Positions 29,437 to 38,218 are shown, counted from the first letter of the stretch. The stretch: 64,000 bases of DNA from JACRDG01 sp963760985 (GCA_963760985.1 CAVXFM010000015.1:682001-746000), one strand, 5' to 3'. Numbers and translations: made by a program. Notes: generated by a model from the letters alone, not told the origin.

Positions 29437-30339
29437 TCACGTCACGGCGGCAATTACCAAAGACTTCTCTGTACCGTGGGGTAAGAGAAAGGCGCGGCGG
29501 TTTGCAGGTTGATCGCGGGAATCACAGGCCTGTTCATGTGCGCGGCGGTCAAATGGACTGCCTGCCGCACTTGACCCGCGCGGGTCGGCCCTGCATAGCC
29601 GGTACAGGTTCACTGCAGGCCTGGCCGCGGGGAGGCTCGTGATTTCAGGAGAGGACCAGAGAGGACGCTGCCCAGGACTGCAGCAGCTCCCGGGTGCTGT
29701 TGTAAAACCTGGAGACTGGCGAAACTGTGGACCTGCGCATCCGGGGCAAGCCCGCGGGTGTGCGCAACACCCGCCCTGCCGCGGGGCATACTGGGGAGCT
29801 GCTGCTGCGCAGCAACTCCGTCGAGGAGCCGCAACGTCCGTACGAGGACTACAACAGCTCGGTGGAGGGGTCGTAGCGTTTGCACGAGGGCTGCAACAGC
29901 TAGGCACGGCAGAGGTGGAGCTAGGAGGCGCAAATCTCCCGCAACATCCACCCTGTGAAGGCACGGGACTGGGTGAAACTTGACCGCAGCAGGAGCTCTG
30001 ACGCGTCACGGGCCTGGGGTTGGCCTGAGCACAACAGGGAGGAACCGCGGGAGCAGTGGCCGGGACAACTTGAGCGGCTGCCGCATAGTCAGACGCGACC
30101 GCGGGACCGGTCCATATGGCCTGAGGTGCGACGATGGGCGCTCTCCGCACCTGGTGCCGCGCATTTTTGGCTGGGGCAGGTGCCACTGGAGCGGGTCGAA
30201 GCGGTACTGGGAAAAGCGAAAACACGCCTGCTCCGGTCGCGCTCTTTCCTTGGGTACAGCAGCTCGGGGCTGCGTAGCTTGCTGATGTCATTGCGATCGC
30301 GAGGATCGCTGAGATAGGTACCAATACGTTTGTTCTCAC
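29437..30339 (-). CDS. Exported protein with many Cys-Cys repeats
   Basis: I chose the GTG at 30339, which has AAGGAGG five bases upstream and gives a signal peptide (TNVLVPISAILAIAMTSASYA). The 300-residue product has about a dozen CC pairs set in Ser/Pro/Gln/Arg-rich spacers: SCCTQG, PPCCAQ, SSCCGQ, GGCCGRF, PSCCSPR, PPSCCSPR, RSCCA, GGCCAHP, GSCCSPG. The last 80 residues lack CC pairs and may be out of frame. It is the final gene of the metal-related ABC operon. A secreted metal- or sulfur-binding role is inference. Confidence 0.6.
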   Translation of the reverse strand: MRTNVLVPISAILAIAMTSASYAAPSCCTQGKSATGAGVFSLFPVPLRPAPVAPAPAKNARHQVRRAPIVAPQAIWTGPAVASDYAAAAQVVPATAPAVPPCCAQANPRPVTRQSSCCGQVSPSPVPSQGGCCGRFAPPSSTSAVPSCCSPRANATTPPPSCCSPRTDVAAPRRSCCAAAAPQYAPRQGGCCAHPRACPGCAGPQFRQSPGFTTAPGSCCSPGQRPLWSSPEITSLPAARPAVNLYRLCRADPRGSSAAGSPFDRRAHEQACDSRDQPANRRAFLLPHGTEKSLVIAAVT

Positions 30340-30450
30340 AATTTCCTCCTTTTCGTGTGGCAGGGGCCGCTGCCATTGCATCAATCGCGGGGACTGATCG
30401 CTTTCGAGCGATTTCCCCGAACAGCCCCACATGGCCAAGCTCAGCATTGA

Positions 30451-31170
30451 TCACACCGCGACACATTGAAGCCTTTCCGCTCGCGCGGCAGCAGTCGGGG
30501 GGCCCTCCTTGAGTATGCCGTCACCCACTTCCACGATACGGTCCGCATGCTCCGCGTTTTTGAGACTGTGCGTGACCATCACGATAGTCTGCCCCTCCGC
30601 GTTCAATCGCTTGAGGAGCGCCATCACCTCGCGCGAATTTCTTGAATCCAGGTTACCTGTGGGCTCGTCTGCAAAGAGTATCGGAGGCTCGTTGACCACC
30701 GCACGAGCAATTGCCACCCGCTCTTGCTCGCCACCGGAGATCTGGTTCGGCAGCCGATTTGCTTTGTCGTGTAGTCCGACCCGTTCCAGCGCGGTCATGG
30801 CCAGGGCTTTCTTGTTGGATTCCGAGTGATGCGTCACCGCGAGTGGGAGTTGCACGTTTTCCAATACATTCAAATAGGGGATGAGCTGAAAGGACTGAAA
30901 AATGAACCCCATGAACTCACGCCTGAAATCCGCGAGCTTGTTCTTACTCAGTTTATATATGTCAATGTCTTCCATGAGGACTTCCCCGCGCGTCGGACTC
31001 AGCAACCCGCCGAGCATGGATAGCAGCGTGCTCTTGCCCACGCCCGATTCTCCCATGATGGAGAGAAACGCACCCTGCTCGATGGAGAGATCGATCCCCT
31101 TGACCGCGGCAACCGTTGCCTCGCCAGTTCCGAATTCCTTCACTACCTGATGTGCTTTGATGTAACTCAT
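30451..31170 (-). CDS. ABC transporter ATPase (MacB/LolD type)
   Basis: The 239-residue ATPase has Walker A GESGVGKST, a Q-loop, signature ISGGEQERVAIARA and Walker B ILFADEPTGNLD, the last typical of the LolD/MacB/FtsE subfamily that works with FtsX-like permeases. It powers the adjoining permease, encoded 12 bp upstream. In Campylobacter p19-type iron loci and related clusters, similar ATPase-FtsX-DUF2318 sets occur; here the set is in one operon with an HMA protein, so metal export or cofactor handling is likely. Confidence 0.92.
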   Translation of the reverse strand: MSYIKAHQVVKEFGTGEATVAAVKGIDLSIEQGAFLSIMGESGVGKSTLLSMLGGLLSPTRGEVLMEDIDIYKLSKNKLADFRREFMGFIFQSFQLIPYLNVLENVQLPLAVTHHSESNKKALAMTALERVGLHDKANRLPNQISGGEQERVAIARAVVNEPPILFADEPTGNLDSRNSREVMALLKRLNAEGQTIVMVTHSLKNAEHADRIVEVGDGILKEGPPTAAARAERLQCVAV

Positions 31171-31182
31171 GAGTGCTACTCC

Positions 31183-32340
31183 TTATAATGTCCGAAGAGC
31201 CTCGCTCGGATCCATCCTGGATGCGGTCATTGCGGGATACAGTGATGCCAACAGCCCTATCACCACCGCCAAAAGGACCGCTCCGACAGCCACAATCGGA
31301 TCGAGAGAGAAATGCGGCATCTGATCGGCAAGGAACGTGAGCAGAATACGCGTGGTTCCTATTCCCACCAGATAACCGATCACACCGGCAATCAACGAAA
31401 CTGCTGCCGCTTCGAGAAGAATGATTTTCATGATGTGAGACTGACGGAATCCAATGGCACTGAAGATTCCTATCTCGCGAGTGCGCTCGTTGACGCTGCC
31501 CATCATGGTCACAAACACCACCATGGAGCCCACAAGCAGGACCAGCGCAGAAATGCCCAGGCTGAACTTGCGGAAACGATGCAAAGTGTCCATACGGCCC
31601 TCAACCACCTGCTGGACCGCGGTGACCTTTGCAGAAGGAATGATTGCCGAAATCTGGTTGACGATGTCCGAGATGGGGCAATTCTTGCAAAGCGCAGCCA
31701 CTTCCACCATCCCGATCTTGCCCTGCTTGCCGAACAGCGTCTGAGCCTTTGGCAAGGCCATGAACACCAGGTTGTCGTCCTGAGATCCGGTAGGCTCCAA
31801 AATCCCGGCCACAGTCAACCTCTCGCCCGAGATTTCCAACGGATAGCCTACCCGCAGCTTGAGTCGTTCTGCCGCATCCTTGCCCACGAGCACTTCAGTG
31901 TCTGTGGCAGGTTTGGATCCGACAATCGACCACCATTTTTTCAAAGTGAATTCAGCCGGAAAATTCACGCCCACGGCAAGGGCCTTTTCCCCTGAATGCT
32001 CGAAAACTGAGAACACTTTGGGACTTATGAGTCTGATATTCACGGCGTTCTTGATTGTCTTGATCTTGGCCACATCTGTTTCGGAAATCTCTTTGAGATC
32101 AAAAGATAAGCCGCCAAGGCTCAAGCCTCCATACGTAAGTGACAGCCCCTCGGACCGGGGAATCACGAGAATGTTCGCGCCGAATTCATCCATCTTGTGA
32201 GCCACGTCCTCGGTGAGGATGCTCGTGGTCGTCAACAGGGCCACCACCGCAGCCACTCCTACCAGTAATCCCACCACCAGAAAAAACACCTTAGCCTTGC
32301 GGCGTCTCAGGTTGTTTAAGGCAATATCACGGAGTTTCAT
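31183..32340 (-). CDS. FtsX-like ABC permease (MacB periplasmic-core type)
   Basis: The 385-residue membrane protein has one N-terminal helix (about 18-38: VFFLVVGLLVGVAAVVALLTT), a large extracytoplasmic domain (about 40-255), and three C-terminal helices with the FtsX pattern (VLLVGSMVVFVTMMGSVNERTREIGIFSAIGFRQSHIMKII). It has a strong AAGGGGGG ribosome site. In MacB-type systems the external domain couples ATP hydrolysis to extrusion from the periplasm. Partner of the ATPase immediately downstream. Confidence 0.92.
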   Translation of the reverse strand: MKLRDIALNNLRRRKAKVFFLVVGLLVGVAAVVALLTTTSILTEDVAHKMDEFGANILVIPRSEGLSLTYGGLSLGGLSFDLKEISETDVAKIKTIKNAVNIRLISPKVFSVFEHSGEKALAVGVNFPAEFTLKKWWSIVGSKPATDTEVLVGKDAAERLKLRVGYPLEISGERLTVAGILEPTGSQDDNLVFMALPKAQTLFGKQGKIGMVEVAALCKNCPISDIVNQISAIIPSAKVTAVQQVVEGRMDTLHRFRKFSLGISALVLLVGSMVVFVTMMGSVNERTREIGIFSAIGFRQSHIMKIILLEAAAVSLIAGVIGYLVGIGTTRILLTFLADQMPHFSLDPIVAVGAVLLAVVIGLLASLYPAMTASRMDPSEALRTL

Positions 32341-32351
32341 CTGAGCCCCCC

Positions 32352-32834
32352 TTATTGAAAATACCGCAGGCCTTGGAGCACATCCTGCTGACTGATGATC
32401 ACTTTGCCGCCCTTGATGGCTCGGGGCAGGCCTGACGGATTGCAGCCGCCGTGCACCTCGTTAATCTTGTCGGTCCTGAACTTGAGTCCGCAGTTGATGC
32501 AGGTCATGTGAGTCCCATCCTGCTTGTATCCCTTTTGCGCTTTCCAGCAGACTTCGCATGCATCAAATGCCGCTCTGATGACTCCGTCAACGCTCTTGAC
32601 CACAAAGAACCGTCATCGCTGGTTCGGTGAATAGGTGTACGCAAAGTGTCTGGCTACACCGTCGTTAAACGCGGCAGCGTTGAATACGAACGCACCGTTG
32701 ACCGGTTTGATTTCTTGAGCTGGGACCGTGAAATTTCCTGCGAAAACCGTGGCAGGAACCACGTGGATCGCGATGACCGCGGCTGCGATCACCATCGCGG
32801 TCACTATGTGCTTGGTCATATATTTCGTTCTCAT
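32352..32834 (-). pseudogene. DUF2318 metal-binding protein interrupted by an in-frame TGA
   Basis: Translation starts at 32834 after an AAGGAG site with a signal peptide and GVARHFAYTYSPNQR, then a TGA at 32613-32615, then in the same frame RFFVVKSVDGVIRAAFDACEVCWKAQKG, CINCGLKFRTDKINEVHGGCNP. This is the DUF2318 core with its CxxC pairs; the full product would have 160 residues. The position of the TGA, just before RFFVVKS, is not a Cys in the family as I recall it, so a nonsense mutation or base error is more likely than selenocysteine. A stem-loop follows but is only about 9 bases away, too near for a typical SECIS. Confidence 0.75.
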
Positions 32835-32881
32835 CTGATTTCTCCTTGTATCGTATCGAGCGAGGGGTCTGTTTTCTTTAC

Positions 32882-33826
32882 TTACTGGATCACTAAGGTT
32901 TTCAATTCCGTATTGCCCGCGATCATGCGCGGCCAGAAGGTCTTCCAGTCATCTTGCCCGGCAGCGGCCTTGATATTCTGCTTGATGCTTGCATCGACGA
33001 TTTGCACGTCCGCATCCTTGAAGAGTTTTCCGAGCCACGCCATGGTCTTGTGGGTCTTCTCATCGGGATTCTTGACACCCTCAATTACGTATTCGTCCCT
33101 GAGCTTGCGAATGCCAAGCACCTGCCCCACGGTCTGAAGGTATTTTTCCTTTGAGCCGTATTTCTCGGTCATCGTCGCAAGAAATTCCTCAGGGGAAATA
33201 CCTTGCTTCTTTGCCAGGGCTTGCACTTCCTCGTCTATCTCCGACGGTTGGATCACGACCTTTTGCAGGTCTGCAGCCTGCAGCAGGATTTCCTTCCCTA
33301 CTGCAGAGAAAAAGGCCGAGGCAGCCGCGGCTTGCGGGGCTTTCGGATCTGCAACGTTCACAGAGAGCTTGATATCTCGGGCAAATACGGGTTTCCCGTT
33401 CACCAGCCCCACCAGTACGTCATTGATTCCGCCACCGGACGGTTTGAACATGCCGTCCACTTGCGTCGGATAACCTGCATGCGCAATGGCTTGCTTGATT
33501 TGATCGGGATTCGTCTGCTTGCTTCTGAACTTTACTATGACGTCCTGAGCTGCCAGGCTCACGTCAGCCTCGACGACTCCTGGGAGCTTGGAGGTCACTT
33601 CCTTGACCGTGGTCACGCACGCGGGGCAGTACATCTTGTTCACCGCGAACCTGGAGGCCAGGACTTCCCCGGAGACCATGAGGTACACCGCGTACCCGCC
33701 TCCTCCACACAGCAGAAGGACCACCAGCAACGTCAAGATCCTCCGGAATTTGGAGAACGCTATCTTGCGATCGGCATTGTCCAGCGTCCGGAGATCTATC
33801 TTTTTCAATTGTCGCTCATCGGACAT
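32882..33826 (-). CDS. Membrane-anchored HMA-domain protein with SurA/foldase-like region
   Basis: From the ATG at 33826 (GAGGAG upstream) the 314-residue protein has one membrane helix (about 31-50), then a heavy-metal-associated domain with the CPAC motif in KMYCPACVTTVKEVTSKLPGV. A helical region follows, with IDEEVQALAKKQGISPEEFLATMTEKYGS, resembling the SurA N-terminal or trigger-factor chaperone fold. HMA domains bind Cu(I), Hg or similar soft metals. It is the first clearly coupled gene of the DUF2318-FtsX-ABC operon. The fusion of an HMA domain to a SurA-like region is unusual. Confidence 0.75.
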   Translation of the reverse strand: MSDERQLKKIDLRTLDNADRKIAFSKFRRILTLLVVLLLCGGGGYAVYLMVSGEVLASRFAVNKMYCPACVTTVKEVTSKLPGVVEADVSLAAQDVIVKFRSKQTNPDQIKQAIAHAGYPTQVDGMFKPSGGGINDVLVGLVNGKPVFARDIKLSVNVADPKAPQAAAASAFFSAVGKEILLQAADLQKVVIQPSEIDEEVQALAKKQGISPEEFLATMTEKYGSKEKYLQTVGQVLGIRKLRDEYVIEGVKNPDEKTHKTMAWLGKLFKDADVQIVDASIKQNIKAAAGQDDWKTFWPRMIAGNTELKTLVIQ

Positions 33827-34087
33827 ATTGTTACTCCTCAATATCACTTACTTTTCTTGGGGAACGGTCTTCTCTCGCACACGCGGATTCCTCAGGCAGG
33901 ACCTTGCACTTGTACGGCAAGACACGCGGTACAGGCTCGAGGCCTCACGCCACAGCTTCAAATGGATCGCGAATGAGAAAGATTACCGCCACATGTCGTG
34001 AGATTTATCCGAAGGATCGAGCACACGTGTACGTATGCGCATTCCCCAAAACTACGGCATGTGAGTCAAGATTGCGGAATTTGAGGA

Positions 34088-34585
34088 TCAACAGCGGAAA
34101 GAACACGTTTGGAGGGTGATGACAATGCCGGGAAAGCCGCTTTCCGTAAGGGATTCAGTCCTTCGCTCCGCGGGAGTGATGGTCGGGGTTTCCGCCACGG
34201 GAGCGTTCACTTCGATCAGGCGATACGCCTTTTCGCTCACTGCGAAACCGGGGATCGCGACGATCTGCATCTCTTGGATGCATCGACAATTGTGCGCGGG
34301 TCCGGTGATGGCTTCTCCCGCGAACATGGACCGGGTCGCCTGAGCATGTTGGCAGCACACAGCAGGAGGGGAGCTTTTTTGGTTGGCAGAGCACGCGTGA
34401 TGGCCGCGTCGTTTGTCCGCGGTCTCATCGGTCTTGACGGCCACAGGGCAGCAGGTGGTTCTTACCGCCTCGGTCCGCAGATTACGGCCCGCGCCTTTGC
34501 AGCAGCACGGCATATATCTCGCGGGAACCGCGGTCATGCCCATGACCGAAAAACAGAGCGCAATTGCTATGAAACTTCGCGACAT
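34088..34585 (-). CDS. Exported Cys-rich protein
   Basis: The 165-residue protein has a signal peptide (SFIAIALCFSVMGMTAVPA) and clusters of Cys: MPCCCKG, RTTCCPV, HHACSANQ, AVCCQHA, HNCRC, and a final QTCSFRC. The second half has few Cys. Such patterns point to metal binding or disulfide crosslinks, but no family is recognised. It lies 260 bp upstream of the HMA protein on the same strand and may be part of the same metal-related set. Confidence 0.55.
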   Translation of the reverse strand: MSRSFIAIALCFSVMGMTAVPARYMPCCCKGAGRNLRTEAVRTTCCPVAVKTDETADKRRGHHACSANQKSSPPAVCCQHAQATRSMFAGEAITGPAHNCRCIQEMQIVAIPGFAVSEKAYRLIEVNAPVAETPTITPAERRTESLTESGFPGIVITLQTCSFRC

Positions 34586-34953
34586 GCTCTACCGCTTCGT
34601 GGCATCAGATACGTAGAATTCAGGGTAGTTACTTTTCAAAAAAAGTCAAGATAGTTTTCGTGGGGGCGGATACCTGACCGCGAAATGCTCAAGCCCCCTC
34701 ATTCCCCCATAGCCTACCTACCACAGGAGGATGCTTTGGAGGAGAGCACGATCTTGACAGGGGTGTTTTCGTGCGTACACATTAAGAATACGGGGCGAAG
34801 AGGAGCACTGTTCATCAAGACTTTCCACAAATGGTTCCATGGTCTTGCCGATTCGGCGAATTCTGCAATTAGCTAGCAAACATGTTGCGTATCAGACTCC
34901 GCGTAGCCTGAGGGGGAGGCTGGGCTGTTGGCAGGAGCCAACGGCTTTGGGTA
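34586..34953. other. Intergenic region, no gene seen
   Basis: About 370 bp between divergent genes (34088-34585 on the minus strand and 34954-35769 on the plus). A 63-residue ORF at 34685 is not convincing. It should contain both promoters. Confidence 0.4.
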
Positions 34954-35769
34954 ATGTCGGGGTTCTCTCTGCAGGCGCAACGGAGTTCTCGCCAAAACGA
35001 TATCGGGGGGATGTGGCACGCGTTATTTCGCCACACGAAGGCGGCGGTACTCATGTTTGTCACGATAGCTTGCATACTGATTTTTGTGGTAACGGTTTGT
35101 GCGGGAGAAATCATTGGGCTTGTGATTGAAGCCCACAACAGGAGTCGCTGGCGGAACGCATCCCTTCACATCGGGTTCGACTTTCACCCTCACAGGCGGC
35201 GGTGGCCGGCTTATCCCAGGATGCTGCTCCCTTCGATCGTCACTCCTGAAATCGAGAAATCGGCATTCTCGTACGGCGAATCCCTCAAGGGTCTGTCGGC
35301 AAATGTGGGAGGATTTGAAGTCCTCATCTCAGACTTCGCAGTGTGGGACTTCTTCACCCGCTGTCCGCTCATCTTTCGCGGGGTCCTTTGCGTGGTAAGG
35401 GGCGATCGGCTTCACGTTCCCGGCCAAATCAGGCTGGTGAAATGGTACAGCTACCTGCTAGATGGCTTTCGTACCAACGACTCTTTCCGACAATTCCGTT
35501 TCCCCCGCGAACCGGAATTTTCCGGTTCTTATGCGCTTTTCGGACACGGTGGGTTTGCGCCCTGGTTTTTTACGCAGGATCTACGCCAATTTTGCGTGGA
35601 TCATCTGAGGGAAATCGACTGTGTGTGGGTAAATGAGGACGAGGTGGTGATCCTTTGGGTAGACAAGGAACCTGATCGATTTGGCGATCTGGTAGACCTC
35701 GCACTCGGACTTGCATCCAGACTTGCCGAAAACGTGGAGGACAGACAAGAAAAGGCTTCCGCGCGCTAG
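34954..35769 (+). CDS. Single-helix membrane protein of unknown function
   Basis: The 271-residue frame has a strong helix near the N-terminus (AAVLMFVTIACILIFVVTVCAG, about 31-52) and a cytoplasmic domain with a beta pattern (VGGFEVLISDFAVWDFFTR, SYALFGHGGFAPWFFTQDLRQF, VWVNEDEVVILWVDKE). It resembles a widespread uncharacterised family of anchored proteins that end in 'LL/ALALASRL'. The start is unclear; ATG codons at 35011 and 35053 are alternatives. Repeat copy B begins exactly at its stop codon. Confidence 0.55.
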   Translation: MSGFSLQAQRSSRQNDIGGMWHALFRHTKAAVLMFVTIACILIFVVTVCAGEIIGLVIEAHNRSRWRNASLHIGFDFHPHRRRWPAYPRMLLPSIVTPEIEKSAFSYGESLKGLSANVGGFEVLISDFAVWDFFTRCPLIFRGVLCVVRGDRLHVPGQIRLVKWYSYLLDGFRTNDSFRQFRFPREPEFSGSYALFGHGGFAPWFFTQDLRQFCVDHLREIDCVWVNEDEVVILWVDKEPDRFGDLVDLALGLASRLAENVEDRQEKASAR

Positions 35770-35875
35770 TGAACTGCCATGACCTGGATAGTCACAACGA
35801 ACCATGAAAATGCCACCCTGTCCAGCGACCAGCGGGAGCTGGCAAGTGTTTAAAGTTCTTGGGGTTGCATTTTCA
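35769..35875 (+). repeat. Interspersed repeat copy B, hairpin deleted
   Basis: Matches the left part of copies C and D (CATGACCTGGA, ACGAACCATGAAAAT, CCAGCGACCAGCGGGAGC) through TTCTTGGGG, then jumps to TTGCATTTTCA. The long palindrome between these points is missing. Begins at the stop of the preceding gene. Confidence 0.8.
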
Positions 35876-35997
35876 GAGGAAAGCCTCCTCATTGACAGGA
35901 AGACGCGACCCACTCCCCTGGCCTGTCGTAAATTCTTGCCATTTGTCAATTGTTCCGATTCCGCGCAGGCACGTAGGAGAAAACGAGACTGGCACGT

Positions 35998-36996
35998 TCA
36001 CGGAACCAGCTCGCGCGCATGTGCGTCTTTCGCGAGGTTCTCGCAGCAAGAGCGGAAATAATCGACATCAATTTCGTATCCTATGCAGGACACTCCCAGG
36101 CTCAGACATGCCGCAGCGGTGCTACCGAGGCCCATGAACGGATCCATCACCAGAGCGGCTCTTGATACTCCATGCACCTTGATGCACATTTCCGCCAGCT
36201 TCGGAGGAAACGTCGCGGGGTGAGGCCGGTCACGGTCACGGGAGACAATCGTCTTGTAAGGAATGAACCACGTGTTCCCCCGACAGCGTCGATCGGACCC
36301 GGTGGACTTCCAACGGGTGATGTTCGATTTGTGCTTGTAAGGCACGCCGATGGCCAAACGATCCAAGGGCACGTTTCCGTGTTTGGTGAAGTGAAAGACA
36401 TACTCATGCGCGTCCGAGAGATAACGGCGGCTGTTGATCGGCTTGATATGGCCCACGTTCACATCTTCTGCCAGCCCGTGGTTGTCTCCGTTGCTGGATC
36501 GCTCGATCGCTATGGACTTGATCCAGTGGATGGTATTCTGCAACTGAAAGTGCTTGGCCAGCCGCTGTGCGGTTTCCAGCGGCCCCCACGGGTCTGAAGG
36601 CGTGCCTCCTATATTGAAAAACACCGATCCGTCAGGAGAAAGGACGCGGCAAACCTCCTCGGACCATTTCTCTATCCAGTTCAGATAGTCCTCTCGCGAG
36701 ATATTGTCGTTGTACGCGCCGTATTTGATCCCAATGTTGTACGGTGGCGACGTGACCACCACGTCCACACTGCCCTCATCCATGGCACGCATGCCCTGAA
36801 AGCAATCTTCCAGGCAGAGGGAAATGGTCGACGCACCCATGTCCAGGGTCCACCTGTCGCCAGACACCTGGACCGCGGGTGACCCCACGCGGGAAGCCGG
36901 ATCGTGTGAGCGATCTCCCGAGGCCGAAGACCGCGCGGCGGTCTCAGTCGCACAGGAATCGCAATCAACGGGCTTTTTTGGCCTTTTCTTCGTCAA
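35998..36996 (-). CDS. Solitary DNA methyltransferase, beta class (N4-cytosine or N6-adenine)
   Basis: The 332-residue protein has the catalytic motif TSPPYN at 82-87 and, later, the SAM-binding motif DPFMGLGSTA at 285-294. This order (catalytic before SAM motif) defines the beta class. TSPPY often, though not always, marks N4-cytosine enzymes. HPATFPPKLAEMCIKVHG is a typical preceding segment. No restriction endonuclease gene lies beside it, so it is an orphan. It is bracketed by same-orientation repeat copies B (35769-35875) and C (37053-37212), which suggests acquisition or duplication. The first 50 residues are poorly conserved. Target sequence cannot be read from the protein. Confidence 0.9.
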   Translation of the reverse strand: MTKKRPKKPVDCDSCATETAARSSASGDRSHDPASRVGSPAVQVSGDRWTLDMGASTISLCLEDCFQGMRAMDEGSVDVVVTSPPYNIGIKYGAYNDNISREDYLNWIEKWSEEVCRVLSPDGSVFFNIGGTPSDPWGPLETAQRLAKHFQLQNTIHWIKSIAIERSSNGDNHGLAEDVNVGHIKPINSRRYLSDAHEYVFHFTKHGNVPLDRLAIGVPYKHKSNITRWKSTGSDRRCRGNTWFIPYKTIVSRDRDRPHPATFPPKLAEMCIKVHGVSRAALVMDPFMGLGSTAAACLSLGVSCIGYEIDVDYFRSCCENLAKDAHARELVP

Positions 36997-37052
36997 GAGT
37001 CAGCCTCCGAAAGTGAGCACCCTTATGCACCGGAGTGGTTCGGGTCTGGTGC

Positions 37053-37212
37053 AATGAACTCCCATGACCTGGAGGGTCACAACGAACCATGAAAATGGCA
37101 CCCTGTCCAGCGACCAGCGGGAGCTGGCAAGCTCTTGAAGTTCTTGGGGATGGGGGTTCGGGGGAAGGCCCTTCTTTCAAGAAGGGCCTTCCCCCGAAAA
37201 TGCATTTTCATG
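37053..37212 (+). repeat. Interspersed hairpin repeat, copy C
   Basis: Full-length copy in plus orientation, with the 17-bp-stem palindrome GGGGGAAGGCCCTTCTT / AAGAAGGGCCTTCCCCC. It lies just upstream of the methyltransferase gene. Confidence 0.9.
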
Positions 37213-37250
37213 CGAAGACGCGTGGTTATGTCGCATCTCCCCTTGCGCAC

Positions 37251-37520
37251 TCAGGTCGACGATTGTCCGTGTTCAGGAGGGATCAACCCCTGTGTCCTGA
37301 GAAGTTCCGCAAGGGGTTGGAGCCTGTTTTCAAATCCGCCAGGCTGGTTCCCGATATGCTGAGGAATCTTCCCGAGGTCAGTCGGTTGCAGGCTCAGGCT
37401 GAGATTCGCGTAATCCAGTTGGCTTTGGAGCTTCCGAAAGAAGTCCTGAAATCCCCCATTCCCTCTCACGGGCATCATGATCCAGTCGGCTATTTCCTGG
37501 GTCACTGCTATGGTATGCAT
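37251..37520 (-). CDS. Small hypothetical protein
   Basis: From the ATG at 37520, preceded by GGGAG at nine bases, it has 89 residues: MHTIAVTQEIADWIMMPVRG, then a helical region (FQDFFRKLQSQLDYANLSLSL) and an amphipathic tail. No family recognised. Codon use and the ribosome site suggest a real gene, but confidence is moderate. Confidence 0.45.
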   Translation of the reverse strand: MHTIAVTQEIADWIMMPVRGNGGFQDFFRKLQSQLDYANLSLSLQPTDLGKIPQHIGNQPGGFENRLQPLAELLRTQGLIPPEHGQSST

Positions 37521-37670
37521 GATTCTCTGCTCCCGCACGCGCGGTCGTCGCTTTGTTCCATGTAACCACAGCCGACCGCGATACTCTCGACGTCTTGGAA
37601 AGAGGTGCCAGGAAGGAAACCTTCTTGCAAGCAGGCTTTCCTGCTCGGAAAGTCCCTACGTGGGAGACAA

Positions 37671-38168
37671 TCAACGATTCTCGACCTGGGCGGCCTTTTG
37701 TTCGATGATTGTGCGCTGTTTTTCGCGAAAGACTCGCAGCTTCTCCCGCAAGTCAGGGTCAAAAGCAGCCAGAATCTGGACCGCCCACAGCCCCGCGTTC
37801 TTCGCGCCGGCAGAACCGATCCCCATGGAGGCAACCGGAACGCCTCCGGGCATCTGGACTGTAGCAAGCAGCGCGTCCAGGCCTCCGAGCGACGACGAGT
37901 CCATGGGCACTCCGATAATCGGCACGACCGTGTGCGCTGCCAGAAATCCCGCAAGGTGCGCGGCCATTCCGGCCCCCGCGATAATGAGTTTCCATCCTTC
38001 TTGTTCCGCCTGTTTCGCGAGACTTGCCACACGCTCGGGGGTCCTGTGCGCGGACGCGACAGTCATGAAATACTCGATACCGAATTCCTTGAGCGCGTCC
38101 GCTGCCTTTTGCATCACCGGCAGGTCCGAATCGCTGCCCATCACTATACCAACCTGGATGTGTGCCAT
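37671..38168 (-). CDS. purE: N5-carboxyaminoimidazole ribonucleotide mutase
   Basis: The 165-residue enzyme (ATG at 38168) has the PurE signature GIVMGSDSDLPVM, VASAHRTPERV, IAGAGMAAHLAGFLAAHT and GVPMDSSSLGGLDALLATVQMPGGVPVA. It rearranges N5-CAIR to CAIR in purine synthesis. It lies 50 bp downstream of the purH-N gene on the same strand; the two are likely co-transcribed. Confidence 0.95.
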   Translation of the reverse strand: MAHIQVGIVMGSDSDLPVMQKAADALKEFGIEYFMTVASAHRTPERVASLAKQAEQEGWKLIIAGAGMAAHLAGFLAAHTVVPIIGVPMDSSSLGGLDALLATVQMPGGVPVASMGIGSAGAKNAGLWAVQILAAFDPDLREKLRVFREKQRTIIEQKAAQVENR

Positions 38169-38218
38169 ACCTGCCACCATGCCCGAGGATCGTCAAGAAA
38201 GAAAGAATTCGCGTGCAA

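Noticed and set aside
32613..32615. Selenocysteine in DUF2318
   Set aside because: Kept only as a weak possibility: the position is not a Cys column as I recall the family, and the hairpin is too close to the TGA.
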